Of a DNA stretch of 64,000 bases, positions 36,465 to 49,047 are shown in pieces (the first letter of the stretch is position 1; every line of letters starts with the position of its first letter). The notes beneath the pieces are model-generated. The model was not told the DNA's origin and searched no databases. It was given only the letters and a program-made list of their open reading frames with translations. This DNA comes from Rutidosis leptorrhynchoides (Eukaryota; Streptophyta; Magnoliopsida; Asterales; Asteraceae). The stretch lies in the NCBI RefSeq assembly GCF_046630445.1, contig NC_092341.1, positions 2,394,001-2,458,000 on the forward strand, written 5' to 3'. Position numbers and translations under genes: made by a program.

Positions 36465-37781
36465 CGTCGTTACAACAATAATCGTTACATATATAGCTTG
36501 TTTCGAAATACTTAAGTTAGTAGTCTTGTTTTACATATATAGTTCATTGTTAATACACTTAATGATATATTTAATTATCATTTTATCATGTTAAACATAG
36601 TGTATCAATATCTTAATACGATTCATATGTATTTAGTAAGACGTTGATATAACGATAGTCGTTATATATTGAAATGACTCGTTCATATACATTATAAACG
36701 ATTCATAATAGTTGATTACATCGTGAGGTATTTGACCTCTATATGATACATTTTACAAACATTACATTCGTTTTTAAAAGACAAACTTTCTTTACAACTA
36801 AAGTTGACGGCATGCATACCATTTTATAATACATCCAACTATAATTGACTTAAAAATAATCTTGATGAACTCAATGACTCGAATGCAACGTCTTTCAAAA
36901 TATGCCATGAATGACTCCAAGTAATATCCTTAAAATGAGCTAATGCACAGCGGAAGATTTCTTTAATACCTGAGAATAAACATGCTTTAAAGTGTCAACC
37001 AAAAGGTTGGTGAGTTCATAGGTTTATCATAACAATCATTTCAATATATTAATAGACCACAAGATTTCCGTTTATAAATATATGTACACTCGCAAGTGTA
37101 TAAAACCGTTCTGCTTATGTTGAGGCCTCAGTAACCAACCTTAACAATAATATAATAAGTCATCTTCGCAAAGATGGATACGTACACTCGCAAGTGTATA
37201 AATAATCCTCGAAGTACTAAACATCCGCCCACTAGCTCTTATGTCTAGTGCAGCCTACAGGATGGGGGTGTTAAGCCCGATAGATCTATCTTTAGGATTC
37301 GCGCTCACATGCTCTTATAACATGTAACTAAATTACCTAGCACATCAATCCGCAGAATTATCATTTTTGATCACTTGTCTCTATTTCGTAAAGCATTTAT
37401 AAAAGCAGCGCATGTATTCTCAGCCCAAAAATATATATTGCAAAAGCAATTAAAAAGGGAGCAAATGAAACTCACCATACTGTATTTCGTAGTAAAAATA
37501 CATATAACGTCATTTAACAAGTGCAAGGTTGGCCTCAGATTCACGAACGTATCAATATTGAGATTTAATATTGCAGGAAAGTACGTAGAAGCAACGAAGA
37601 TGATAAACACTAGATTGACCTCACGAGCATACCCATGAACCATACCCATCACCTCCATAGCTATAACCCATAATTTCCTTAGCTTCGACTCATTCAAAAA
37701 ACTATTTTGAAATCACTCGGACATCACTCCGTCGTAATATTTTATGTATACTAATAATATCTTGAAATAATACAGAGCAAG

Positions 37782-37787
37782 TATGTA

Positions 37788-37856
<69 letters not shown>
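37782..37856. repeat. TA/GT microsatellite
   Basis: TA repeat ending in a GTGTGT run. The other B2 LTR has pure TA here (43508-43587). Confidence 0.95.
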
Positions 37857-37942
37857 AAATCGATTGAGAGAGTTTAGAGAAATATATTTTCAAGTTTCTA
37901 TGAAATAATGAAACCTATTGAATTCTATTTATAATGGATTTT

Positions 37943-38135
37943 TGAATTATTAAAGTGAATTATTAAAGTATGAATTATTAAAGTGAATTATTAAAGTATG
38001 AATTATTAAAGTGAATTATTAAAGTATGAATTATTAAAGTGAATTATTAAAGTATGAATTATTAAAGTGAATTATTAAAGTATGAATTATTAAAGTGAAT
38101 TATTAAAGTATGAATTATTAAAGTGAATTATTAAA
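37943..38135. repeat. Tandem array, 28-bp period (GAATTATTAAAGT core)
   Basis: About seven units, each made of two GAATTATTAAAGT half-units joined alternately directly or by AT. The other B2 LTR has the same array at 43676-43868. Confidence 0.95.
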
Positions 38136-39321
38136 CTTAAAGTAAAGTAAAAGTAAAGTAAAGGTAAAGTTAAAGTATAGTAAAAGTATAAAAACTATGT
38201 ATGTATAATACGCGTATAAATATATATAATATTAATTTAAATCATTATATATATTTAATGAAATAAAATATAAATATCATTATATTTATTATACTGGTTA
38301 AGTAATGAGTTGTCAAAAGTGATTCTAGATATTTATAAAAGTTATATATATTTTAATAATAAAGTTCTTTTTAAACTGAAAACGTTTTTGTACGTTTGAA
38401 AATAGATTAATAGAATATTATGGAAACCAATTCTCCACTAACTTTTGTCTAACTTTCGTAAATGACACTTTTTGTTTTTTTTTATAAATAGCTTTACAAA
38501 TTATTCCGAATATCGTTAAAAGGAATAGATTTTCTCAATCATAGTGGACCTCTCAACAGAGACTTGTAATCATAATTCAATGTTTCTGATAATTCAAGCA
38601 TTTAATATATTTTTTTTAATTTCGTCGATAATCATATTGAAACAAATACGTTCATGTAAAGCATTATATGTTTAAATACTTTTTTTGACATTTTCAATTT
38701 ATAATATATACACATATACATACATATTCATATATGTTCATTTAATGGTTCGTGAATCATTGGAATTTGGTCGAGGTTTAAATGAATGTATAAACATAGT
38801 TTAAAATCCTTGAGATTTAACTTAACAAACATTGCTTATCGTGTCAGAATAATATAAAGATAAAGTTTAAATTTAGTCGGAAATTTCTGGGTCGTCACAG
38901 TACCTACCCGTTAAAGAAATTTCGTCCCCGAAATTTGATAGAGGTCGTCATGACTAACAATGAGAATGTTATTATGACGATTATAAAGTTTTATCATGTC
39001 TAAGAAGTATGGATAAAATAATTCGATTACTCGAAGCGTATGAGGGAAGTTATCGTAAATGAAGAAAATAAGATTATAGTGATTCGTCATATCTTTTGAC
39101 GTCATCACAATTGATCTCCGAATTTAAAAAAAATCTTTGTAATCTATGTTGGATTTGATGCTTCGATGATTAAGGAGATTATGATTCTCTTCGAATTAAT
39201 ACGATAATCCATCTTGATTTCTCTGTCGGGTATTTCACTATAAATCCACCTCATTCGTTTCCTTACAACTCACACCTTCTATTCTTTCTCCCTCAACTCA
39301 TATTTTAAAGTATTTGTCAAT

Positions 39322-39495
39322 ATGCTTCATCCAGTACTGATTCTCGATATACTCCTCACTTTCATATCTGTCATTCTTCTTTTTCATCTGCCTCCGGAAG
39401 AATCTATTTACTTCTACTATACTCTTGGTTTTATAGTCTTTTTAGTTCTCCCGTGTCTTTATATTGCTATATGCATTGATATATACGGTTTGTGA
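39322..39495 (+). CDS. Small hydrophobic antisense ORF, 57 aa (copy in B2)
   Basis: The homologue of 2111-2284 in element A: same ATG, same length, and a stop at the same place (TGA instead of TAA). It starts MLHPVLILDILLTFIS and has two hydrophobic stretches. The upstream extension seen in A is closed here. It lies about 420 bp inside the 3' end of the element, on the strand opposite to element transcription, with CTATAAAT about 80 bp upstream. Differences from A: V for I, P for T, Y for H (twice), I for V and C for L, against nine purely synonymous codon changes. Function unknown. Confidence 0.45.
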   Translation: MLHPVLILDILLTFISVILLFHLPPEESIYFYYTLGFIVFLVLPCLYIAICIDIYGL

Positions 39496-40196
39496 TTTCT
39501 GGGTTGTTGTTGGGTTTTATATCTTCCCTTATATTTCAAAGTCCTTGCTTCTTCTATAATCATTGTCATCCACAGTTAATGCTCTCTTCTATTTGCTATG
39601 ATTTATACTCCCATTTCTAGTTCGGAGCTTTGTCCTTTCGTTTCTTCTTCTTGCGATTAAGCACCGCTTGTAATGGTCCAGAATTCGCAGATATAAATTT
39701 CGGAATGAACATTGTTAATGTTCTAGGAAGGAAATTGTAATGACACGATCTTGATTTGTTAATTTACCAAAATACCCTGAAAAGACCGAATCATCAAGAA
39801 AATATATTCTTGATATTTTTAGAGATTAAATAGAATACAAGAGTCGTGTAACATAGCACATGATGACGTTATGATCTGTGAATCATCATGTTCCATTTAG
39901 AAACTCAGCATGAATTACTGTAATATAATCACGTTGATCAAGTGTCATTATATTATACTAACTCATCCTTCAGCTCCCAACACTTCTTCAAGAATATTCC
40001 TATTTTAAACTCGAATGTTTCAGAATTTAGAAACTAAAATAGTTTCCTTTATGATATAATACAGATAGCGCGAAGAGGTAAATGATTTCAGATAAGAATA
40101 ATTATAAAAATATCTTCAGAAGTATGGATGATATTTATAATGAAAGATACGATGATATCTTAGAATGTCTAATATCAGAGGATGATGGAGGATATT

Positions 40197-40445
40197 GTCC
40201 GCAGGGGTTTAGAGTTAGGAGCAAGGTATTCGTTAATGACTTCAGCAAGTAATGAATCATTTGGATCCTTTGAAGGCAGGTTCAGCCTTTATGATTTGTC
40301 CACAGCCTCCTTCATACTTTGCTCAATCCGTTTTCCAGTTCTAAAGCTTCTCTTTTTCTGAGCTTTGCCAATATACTATCCTTTATAATCCAACTTTTTA
40401 CTGTTAAGGTCGTTTACAGTTTTTGTTGCTTCATCAGCATTTTTC
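40197..40445 (-). pseudogene. Captured poly(A)-binding protein fragment (copy in B2)
   Basis: The minus-strand frame reads NADEATKTVNDLNSKKLDYKG, then a stop in place of Trp, then YIGKAQKKR, a diverged stretch and IEQSMKEAVDKS, another stop, and RLNLPSKDPNDSLLAEVINE. Plant poly(A)-binding proteins have this order at the end of RRM3, through the linker, to the RNP2 of RRM4. It stays in one frame for the whole stretch apart from the two stops, so it is better preserved than the A copy. An open frame of 65 codons (40376-40573) covers its start. It lies in sense with the element. Non-functional as a protein. Confidence 0.8.
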
Positions 40446-41317
40446 AAAATTTCGAGAACTGGTTCGCAGTTTAGGGTGTTTTTCAGAAATTTCTCATTCA
40501 AAGAATGTAAGTCTTGGAGGTAGACTTTGTGTGTATATGTAATTGTTGATGTAGACATGCTGCGAGGTTTCAAAATACTGATTGCTGATTCTCAATAATT
40601 GGTATGGCAATTCTTGTTATAAGGTACGAATAAATATATGATAGGGTTTCGATAATTATAATGATTTTTTTTTTTTTGGAAAGTCAAAGATCAGTGAAGT
40701 TGTTGGTAAGTTTATTGCTAATGTGGTGAATATAAACGATTCCCTGGTAACGTTGGCGAAAGGGCAACGTATCTATTGAGGTTATAATAAGACTATTCCG
40801 ACTGAAAAGTCGAAGTTGACTTGCTGGAGCTGTGACAAAACTGTCTACTTTGAAAAAGAATTGAAAAGTCATTTTAGCTAATAAATGCCAAAGGGTCTGA
40901 CACGGATACGCGTTGAACTATAACTTTGGCTTCGAGAGCTTTTTTTGGTACATAAATGTGGGTAATATGTGGTTGGATCATCATCACGATTGTTCATTGT
41001 TTGAAGTGTCTTCGAAAACTTCGGAGAGTTTGAACACAGTTTGTAATCGTTAATATACATATGATGTTCTAACACAGTTTTAAAGTCAAAGTATAGCTTT
41101 GAAAGATGTAGGAATCTAAGAGTGATATCTTCTGTTAAATCATGACTTGGATTTTGATTTGTCAAAATCAGAATGCGTAATCAAATTTGGGTGAGAATGG
41201 TTGTTTTGATTACTATACAAGAATGTATATTGTTGTGAGATTTTGGGAGTATAGTTGATGATTTGCTTAATCAGATTCGAAAAATGTAACATATTAATTG
41301 TGAATTTATATATCTCT

Positions 41318-41337
41318 CGGGTATTACCTACCCGTTA
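41318..41337 (-). other. Internal copy of the 3'-LTR junction motif (B2)
   Basis: CGGGTATTACCTACCCGTTA. The last 14 bases, with the following A, equal the 3' junction at 38901-38914. Confidence 0.6.
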
Positions 41338-41537
41338 AATTTTTTTTTTTCACAATTAATATTTTGTACAATAGAATTTTATTACAGTATTTATGAAAAT
41401 ATATATGTGCATATTTTCTTCAGATGTAACATAGATTTAATGAGTTAATATTAAATTAAACTCATTTGATTTACGGTTGAAACTAGAACTGAATAATCCC
41501 TAAAGACTTTAGAAATTACATAACTTCTACGGAGTAT

Positions 41538-41996
41538 TTATTCAATAAAATTGAAATTATGAATTAATACTTCGTTATTTGTTGGTGTTTGTAACCCTTG
41601 CACCATATTCTCTAAAGCCACTACTCGAGCGCGAAGCGCGTTGACTTCTTCTGTTACACCGGGGTGATTGTCGGTTCGGACGAGCGGATAAATAAAATCT
41701 AGAATTTGATGTAGTATATAATCATGACGAGATACTCTGAAAATGAGAGAGCAAATGGTGTTTCAGACCGGTTCGCCGGTAAGTGCTTCAGGTTCATCGC
41801 CAAGAGGGCAATGTGGTGGATGGAAGGGATCATCTTCTTCTTGTCTCCAATTATTGAGGAGGCTACGAACCTATCCCCAATTCATCCAGAATAGATGATG
41901 GCTAATTGGTTGATCCATTCCGGTCACACTGCTTTCGGAGCTTGAATGGGATTCCATATCGGAATTCGAGGGACTTGAACTAATGACGAATTCCAT
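41538..41996 (-). pseudogene. ORF0 (pre-gag ORF) of B2, two in-frame stops
   Basis: The frame from ATG 41996 spans 153 codons. The conserved core is FWMNWG, a TAG where A has Trp, VRSLLNNW, FHPPHCPLG, LTGEPV, a TGA where A has Arg, and NTICSLIFRV. After it come HQILDFIYPLVRTD and a heptad-like VNALRARVVALENMVQ. Both stops are one transition away from the A codon (TGG to TAG, CGA to TGA), as expected from cytosine methylation decay. The downstream part stays in frame, which A breaks with its own stop at another site. Confidence 0.6.
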
Positions 41997-42387
41997 TTCG
42001 TTCGATTGAATAAAGGATTTTTCGATATGAAATGATTTTTCGGCTATCGGGTGGTATTCTAATTACATAGAATATCTATATATATAGCGCAAAAGATTTC
42101 GTAGATTACGGAGGAATTTACGGAATATGTCAGGCAAAATTTACAGTAACAGATACGTTAAGATATGAATTAGCAGATACGCTAAGATATGAATTTTGTC
42201 TATACACTATTCATGCAATCAATGCAATAAGATGTGTCTAGACTAAGAATGATAAGCAAGTAATTTCTGACAAGAATGATGAGCAAAGCTTTTGACATGC
42301 AGACACGGTCGAAGTCCAGACTCACTAATGCATCCTAATGACTATCAGTTAGACACACTAATGCAGACCTGGTTCGCTAAGACCACC

Positions 42388-42400
42388 GCTCTGATACCAA
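42388..42400 (-). other. Primer binding site of B2
   Basis: On the minus strand TTGGTATCAGAGC, one base inside the LTR. A weaker leader hairpin (GGTC/GACC and CCAG/CTGG, 42307-42384) lies beside it. Confidence 0.9.
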
Positions 42401-43504
42401 CTAAAATGACTCGTTCATATACATTATAAACGATTCATAATAGTTGATTACATCGCGAGGTATTTGACCTCTATATGATACATTTTACAAACATTCATTT
42501 TTAAAAGACAAACTTTCTTTACAACGAAAGTTGACGGCATGCATACCATTTTATAATACATCCAACTATAATTGACTTAAAAATAATCTTGATGAACTCA
42601 ATGACTCGAATGCAACGTCTTTCAAAATATGCCATGAATGACTCCAAGTAATATCCTTAAAATGAGCTAATGCACAGCGGAAGATTTCTTTAATACCTGA
42701 AAATAAACATGCTTTAAAGTGTCAACCAAAAGGTTGGTGAGTTCATAGGTTTATCATAACAATCATTTCAATATATTAATAGACCACAAGATTTCCGTTT
42801 ATAAATATATGTACACTCGCAAGTGTATAAAACCGTTCTGCTTATGTTGAGGCCTCAGTAACCAACCTTACCAATAATATAATAAGTCATCTTCGCAAAG
42901 ATGGATACGTACACTCGCAAGTGTATAAATAATCCTCGAAGTACTAAACATCCGCCCACTAGCTCTTATGTCTAGTGCAGCCTACAGGATGGGGGTGTTA
43001 AGCCCGATAGATCTATCTTTAGGATTCGCGCTCACATGCTCTTATAACATGTAACTAAATTACCTAGCACATCAATCCGCAGAATTATCATTTTTGATCA
43101 CTTGTCTCTATTTCGTAAAGCATTTATAAAAGCAGCGCATGTATTCTCAGCCCAAAAATATATATTGCAAAAGCAATTAAAAAGGGAGCAAATGAAACTC
43201 ACCATACTGTATTTTGTAGTAAAAATACATATAACGTCATTTAACAAGTGCAAGGTTGGCCTCAGATTCACGAACGTATCAATATTGAGATTTAATATTG
43301 CAGGAAAGTACGTAGAAGCAACAGAGATGATAAACACTAGATTGACCTCACGAGCATACCCATGAACCATACCCATCACCTCCATAGCTATAACCCATAA
43401 TTTCCTTAGCTTTGACTCATTCAAAAAACTATTTTAAAATCACTCGGACATCACTCCGTCGTAATATTTTATGTATACTAATAATATCTTGAAATAATAC
43501 AGAG

Positions 43505-43507
<3 letters not shown>

Positions 43508-43587
<80 letters not shown>
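43508..43587. repeat. TA microsatellite
   Basis: About 80 bp of pure TA in the right LTR of B2. Confidence 0.97.
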
Positions 43588-43590
<3 letters not shown>

Positions 43591-43675
43591 AATCGATTGA
43601 GAGAGTTTAGAGAAATATATTTTCAAGTTTCTATGAAATAATGAAACCTATTGAATTCTATTTATAATGGATTTT

Positions 43676-43868
43676 TGAATTATTAAAGTGAATTATTAAA
43701 GTATGAATTATTAAAGTGAATTATTAAAGTATGAATTATTAAAGTGAATTATTAAAGTATGAATTATTAAAGTGAATTATTAAAGTATGAATTATTAAAG
43801 TGAATTATTAAAGTATGAATTATTAAAGTGAATTATTAAAGTATGAATTATTAAAGTGAATTATTAAA
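43676..43868. repeat. Tandem array, 28-bp period (second copy)
   Basis: The same array as 37943-38135, same length, in the other LTR of B2. Confidence 0.95.
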
Positions 43869-44637
43869 CTTAAAGTAAAGTAAAAGTAAAGTAAAGGTAA
43901 AGTTAAAGTATAGTAAAAGTATAAAAACTATGTATGTATAATACGCGTATAAATATATATAATATTAATTTAAATCATTATATATATTTAATGAAATAAA
44001 ATATAAATATCATTATATTTATTATACTGGTTAAGTAATGAGTTGTCAAAAGTGATTCTAGATATTTATAAAAGTTATATATATTTTAATAATAAAGTTT
44101 TTTTTAAACTGAAAACGTTTTTGTACGTTTGAAAATAGATTAATAGAATATTATGGAAACCAATTCTCCACTAACTTTTGTCTAACTTTCGTAAATGACA
44201 CTTTTTGTTTTTATTTATAAATAGCTTTACAAATTATTCCGAATATCGTTAAAAGGAATAGATTTTCTCAATCATAGTGGACCTCTCAACAGAGACTTGT
44301 AATCATAATTCAATGTTTCTGATAATTCAAGCATTTAATATATTTTTTTTAATTTCGTCGATAATCATATTGAAACAAATACGTTCATGTAAAGCATTAT
44401 ACGTTTAAATACTTTTTTTGACATTTTCAATTTATAATATATACACATATACATACATATTCATATATGTTCATTTAATGGTTCGTGAATCATTGGAATT
44501 TGGTCGAGGTTTAAATGAATGTATAAACATAGTTTAAAATCCTTGAGATTTAACTTAACAAACATTGCTTATCGTGTCAGAATAATATAAAGATAAAGTT
44601 TAAATTTAGTCGGAAATTTCTGGGTCGTCACATATAT

Positions 44638-44732
44638 ATCGTTTCTAGTTTCTTAATTCAATAGTCTCATTTTATGTATATAACTCATTGTTAATAGACT
44701 TGGTGATATACTTACTCATCATAATATCATGT

Positions 44733-44815
<83 letters not shown>

Positions 44816-45007
44816 TATCATGTCATTTTTATAAGTTTTAACGTTCGTGAATCGCCGATCAACTTGGGTGGTTAATTTGTCTACATGAAACTCATTTCTA
44901 ATAATCAAGTCTTAACAAGTTTGATTGCTTAACATGTTGGAAACATTTAATCATGTAAATATAGTTTTCATTTAATATATACTCATGAAAAAGTTCGGGT
45001 CACTACA
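44638..45007 (-). repeat. Family C LTR, segment 3 of 3
   Basis: It resumes after B2 and ends AAAAGTTCGGGTCACTACA at 45007, as in E. It includes a TA run at 44736-44812. Confidence 0.88.
44736..44812. repeat. TA microsatellite
   Basis: About 77 bp of TA, where the E LTR has ATATATATATCCATATATAT (20459). Confidence 0.97.
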
Positions 45008-46483
45008 GTACCTACCCGTTAAATAAATTTCGTCCCGAAATTTTAAGCGGTTGGAGGTGTTGACGTATCATCTGGAAATAAGTGCTGGTATTTCTTCTTC
45101 ATCTGATCTTCACGTTCCCAGGTGAACTCGGGTCCTCTACGAGCATTTCATCGAACCTTAACGATTGGTATTTTATTTTGCTTAAGTCTTTTAACCTCAA
45201 GATCCATTATTTCGACGGGTTCTTCGATGAATTGAAGTTTTTCATTGATTTGGATTTCGTCTAAAGGAATAGTGAGATCTTCTTTGGCTAAGCATTTCTT
45301 CAGATTCGAGACGTGAAAAGTATTATGTACGCCGGCGAGTTGTTGAGGTAATTCAAGTCGGTAAGCTACTGGTCCGACACGATCTATAATCTTGAATGGT
45401 CCAATGTACCTTGTATTCAGTTTCCCTCGTTTACCAAATCGAACAACACCTTTCCAAGGTGAAACCTTAAGCATGACCATCTCTCCAATTTCAAATTCTA
45501 TACCTTTTCTTTTATTGTCTGCATCGCTCTTTTGTCGACTTTGGGCGGCTTTCAATCGTTGTTGAATTTGAATAATTTTCTCGATAGTTTCTTGGATTAT
45601 CTCCGGACCCGTAATTTGTCTATCCCCCACCTCGCTCCAAAAAATCGGAGACCTGCACTTTCTACCATAAAGTGCCTCAAACGGTGCCATCTCAGTACTC
45701 GAGTGGTAACTGTTGTTGTAGGAAAACTCTGCTAATGGTAGATGTCGATCCCAACTGTTTCCAAAATCAATAACACATGCTCGTAGCATATCTTCAAGTG
45801 TATGTATCGTCCTTTCACTCTTCCCATCAGTTTATGGATGAAAGGCGGTACTCATATCTAGACGAGTCCCCAATGCTTGTTGCAACGTCTACCAGAATCT
45901 TGAAACAAATCTGCCATCCCTATAAGAGATAATAGAGACTGGTATTCCATGTCTGGAGACGACTTTCTTTAAGTATAGTCGTGCTAACTTCTCCATTTTG
46001 TCATCTTCTCTCATTGGTAGAAAGTGTGCTGACTTGGTGAGACGATCGACTATTACCCAAATAGTATCATAACCACTTGCAGTCCTTGGCAATTTAGTAA
46101 TGAAATTCATGGTAATGTTTTCCCATTTCTATTTCGGGATTTCGGGTTGTTCAAGTAGACCTGATGGTTTCTGATATTCATCTTTGACCTTAGAACACGT
46201 CAAACATTCTCTTACGTATTTAGCAATATCGGCTTTCATACCCGGCCACCAAAAGTGTTTCTTAAGATCTTTGCACATTTTCCCCACTCCGGGATGTATT
46301 GAGTATCTGGTTTTATGTGCTTCCCCAAGTACCATTTCTCTCACGTCTCCAAACTTTGGTACCCAAATTCTGTCAGCCCTATACCGAGTTCCGTCTTCCC
46401 GAATATTAAGATGTTTCTCCAATCCTTTGAGTATTTCATTCTTCAAATTTCCTTTCATTCTTCAAATTTCCTTCTTTTACAAC
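45008..46483 (-). pseudogene. C-right pol, 3' part: integrase and chromodomain
   Basis: It starts with the 3' junction GTACCTACCCGTTAAATAAA beside the LTR, so this LTR acted as a 3' LTR for C-right. On the minus strand the integrase zinc region is at 46129-46458, the catalytic core at about 45800-46110 (MNFITKLP) and the integrase tail at 45148-45789. The chromodomain end is near 45060-45150, where a TGA replaces the Trp of VRWNARRGP. Very close to E in sequence, but with several stops. It is cut by F at 46484, which left duplication ACAAC. Confidence 0.88.
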
Positions 46484-48995
46484 TGTCACGACCCCATTTC
46501 GATCCCGAAATGTGACGTGATAAGTGTCCCAGTTATAGTTAACGATTTCTAAAGACGACAGCGGAAACGTTTTTATTTCAACATACAAGTACAAGTTTTG
46601 AGTTACATGTCGGGACTTAAAAGTAAAGTACAACAATTACAACCATAACATGACAAAGTACAACACTTAAACATAGTGCATGATGATTTATTTTTAAAAC
46701 GACATCCCGACGACATCCCAAAAGCCAACCTGGAATGTATGCAGACTCCTGCTTAAGGACCTGAGAAAACACATGCTTAAAACGGTCAACAATAATGTTG
46801 GTGAGATCATAGGTTTAATGTATATAAATGTATGGACCATAAGATTTTCAAGTATAAACAGTTGTAAATATATTCTAAGTAAACATGAGCTCCTGATATC
46901 GAACTTAACAATCAAGAACCTGAAATCATGTAGTCTCACTTAGCTAGAGCTATAAAGTAGAAGGTTATGCATCCGCTAGCCTGAAGACTATACCAGATGT
47001 GAGGAGTCACCCTCAAATAGATCTATCCACATTATTCGCGTTTACCATAAACAAGTAATTAACGATATCAGAATCGGGGTTTAAGCTAAGTCATAAACTC
47101 AACACAATAGAATATAGTTTTAAGCACTTATATCCATAATGTAAAACATAAAAGAAGCATGTTTCTCATCCCAAAATAATAAGTTTTATAAAAGCAAGTA
47201 AAATGGGACTATGATACTCACTGGTAATGTTATGCGGTATGAAACTTGGAATTGCGGTTTAAGTACTTTAAAGTACTCCGGGCTCGGGACCTAAATACAT
47301 AAGTTAAGGTCAGAGGTGTGTTATTACTAATATTAGTAATACTAATGATTTTGTTTTATGTTCAAATCTATTATAATGCACTCGGTTTCTAAAAGGCGGT
47401 TTCTCGGTTTACAAGTTAAAGTTTTGTTGTGGACTGATTTTATAAGTAGTTTTAGAAGTTAATTTTCTTATTTAAAATGTAGTGATATAAGGTAATTCTT
47501 ATTTTATATGTGAAGGTATATGTGTTAGGCTTCTAAGAATATAAGATTTGTAATTTATATCATAAAAATGAATTTTATAGAATTATTTAAGTGGACTGTT
47601 TTGACTAGTTTAAAGTTTAATACCACTAAAAATAGTAAATTAACTTATTTAGACTTGTTCTTTTGAAGTCTTACTCCAATCTAGTTATCTATTAGTTCTA
47701 TAATTCTTTTTACTCAGAAAACATAAGTTGTATACATTTTTTATACAGTCTAAGTGACAACAGTTTTCAGTAAGTCTAAACCCATTATTTAAATGTACAA
47801 GGCCATATCTTAATCATTTCTTAAGCTTTTTACATGATTCCAAAGCCTAACATGTTCTATTTTTAGTCTTCGTAACAATGAATATTTCGTAAGTTTTCAT
47901 ATGTAGTCGTTGGTACCTCATTTTTGGTGAAACATGTGTGTTGGACAGAATCTGTCCAAATCAGTACCCATTAAAAGTAAAAATACAAAATAAATACTTA
48001 GACCACTTTATAATTCATGAGATTTTTACAGAAAGTCTAGGACTCATAAAAGTTTAAGAATCTTAAAAATTCCAGTAGCAAAAGTGAGTGTAAGTATTTT
48101 CTAAAAATTCCACCAAATGAAGACTAACTTGGTTCTTATGAAGGTTAAGGACTAACTAGTAAACTTAATACATTTTAGCTATATTCCTCTTCTCTTTAAG
48201 TTTATTTTAGGTTGTTAAACATGTGTAAAACATATTTTAATTACTTATGATCAAGGTTAGAGTTAGCCATGTAATCATCATTGAGTGTTTTTAACACTCT
48301 AGATTGAGCTTTTACTCCTATTTCTCTTGAAAGTAACTTAGTAAAGAGTAAAAGAAGTGTATTTGGTGATTATACCTTGAGTAATGATGATGTATAAGTT
48401 GATGATGATGAACAATGAAGAAGGAAATGGCTGTAACTTAGAGAGAGTATATGAAATGATTAAGTGTAGTAAGTGAGTTTAAGAGTTAACAAGTGATATT
48501 ATAGTGATTAGGTTGTAGGCGTGGCACAAGGGGATCAAAAGAGAAGTATGACAAGCCAACTCCATGCTAGTTCATGCAATTGTGTCTAAGATCTTCAAGA
48601 CACAAGATTAAGTATCTTGTACATGTTTAAGACAAAATGCAACACTTGTAATGAAGGTGGTGATGGCGTGTGATATGGAGGAGAAAAGAAGGTTGATTAG
48701 TAAGCTTAAGTTAAGTGAGGTTTACACATGTGTCCATGCATGCTTAAGGTGGAAGAATGTGTAAGTATGATGAGGTTTAAGAGACAAAGGAAAGCTTATG
48801 ATGATGTTAATGATGTCGTGGCTCAAGAGGAAGAAAAAGGAGAGTATGACAAAGCTAGTTCCTTGATTTATTTATGTATTCCATGATATTCCATGCAAGA
48901 ATGTTTAGTATCTAGTTAACAAGATAATTAGGAAGTGTGCATGGCTTTTTAAGGAATATTGCATGAGTTTTAAGGCATGTGAGGATAATGATATA

Positions 48996-49047
<52 letters not shown>

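Larger units (their letters stand above)
36670..38899 (-). repeat. Left (3') LTR of B2
   Basis: 2230 bp, TGAAATGACTCG to GGGTCGTCACA. Hairpin CAACC-AAAA-GGTTG at 36996-37009; TA/GT microsatellite at 37782-37856; 28-bp tandem array at 37943-38135. Confidence 0.93.
36670..44632 (-). mobile_element. Element B2: young gag-pol-less LTR retrotransposon (LARD-like)
   Basis: LTRs 36670-38899 and 42402-44632, internal 38900-42401 (3.5 kb). Target duplication TATAT at 36665-36669 and 44633-44637. The primer site TTGGTATCAGAGC is perfect at 42388-42400. By eye the LTRs differ at about a dozen positions besides the TA run, so it moved recently. No gag-pol is present, so its enzymes came from another element. 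The internal region carries the same set of pieces as A: antisense ORF, PABP fragment, junction motif and ORF0. Confidence 0.92.
42402..44632 (-). repeat. Right (5') LTR of B2
   Basis: 2231 bp. It begins TAAAATGACTCG, so the terminal TG is mutated to TA; it ends GGGTCGTCACA. Hairpin at 42723-42736, TA run at 43508-43587, 28-bp array at 43676-43868. Confidence 0.92.

Noticed and set aside
37371..37697. A 108-codon frame and its opposite-strand frame in both B2 LTRs (also 43098-43424)
   Set aside because: The two LTRs are nearly identical because the element is young, and the homologous A sequence is not open, so there is no independent evidence of coding.
37943..38135. 28-bp regular repeats resembling a CRISPR array
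   Set aside because: No distinct spacers: the units are directly joined and this is a plant retrotransposon LTR.
40684..41165. Two frames in B2 upstream of the PABP fragment (40684-40872 and 40878-41165)
   Set aside because: Possibly more of the captured gene, but I could not align them with RRM motifs, and the A counterpart is closed by stops.
48661..48900. Purine-rich open stretches in the F LTRs
   Set aside because: Low-complexity GA-rich LTR sequence with no coding pattern.
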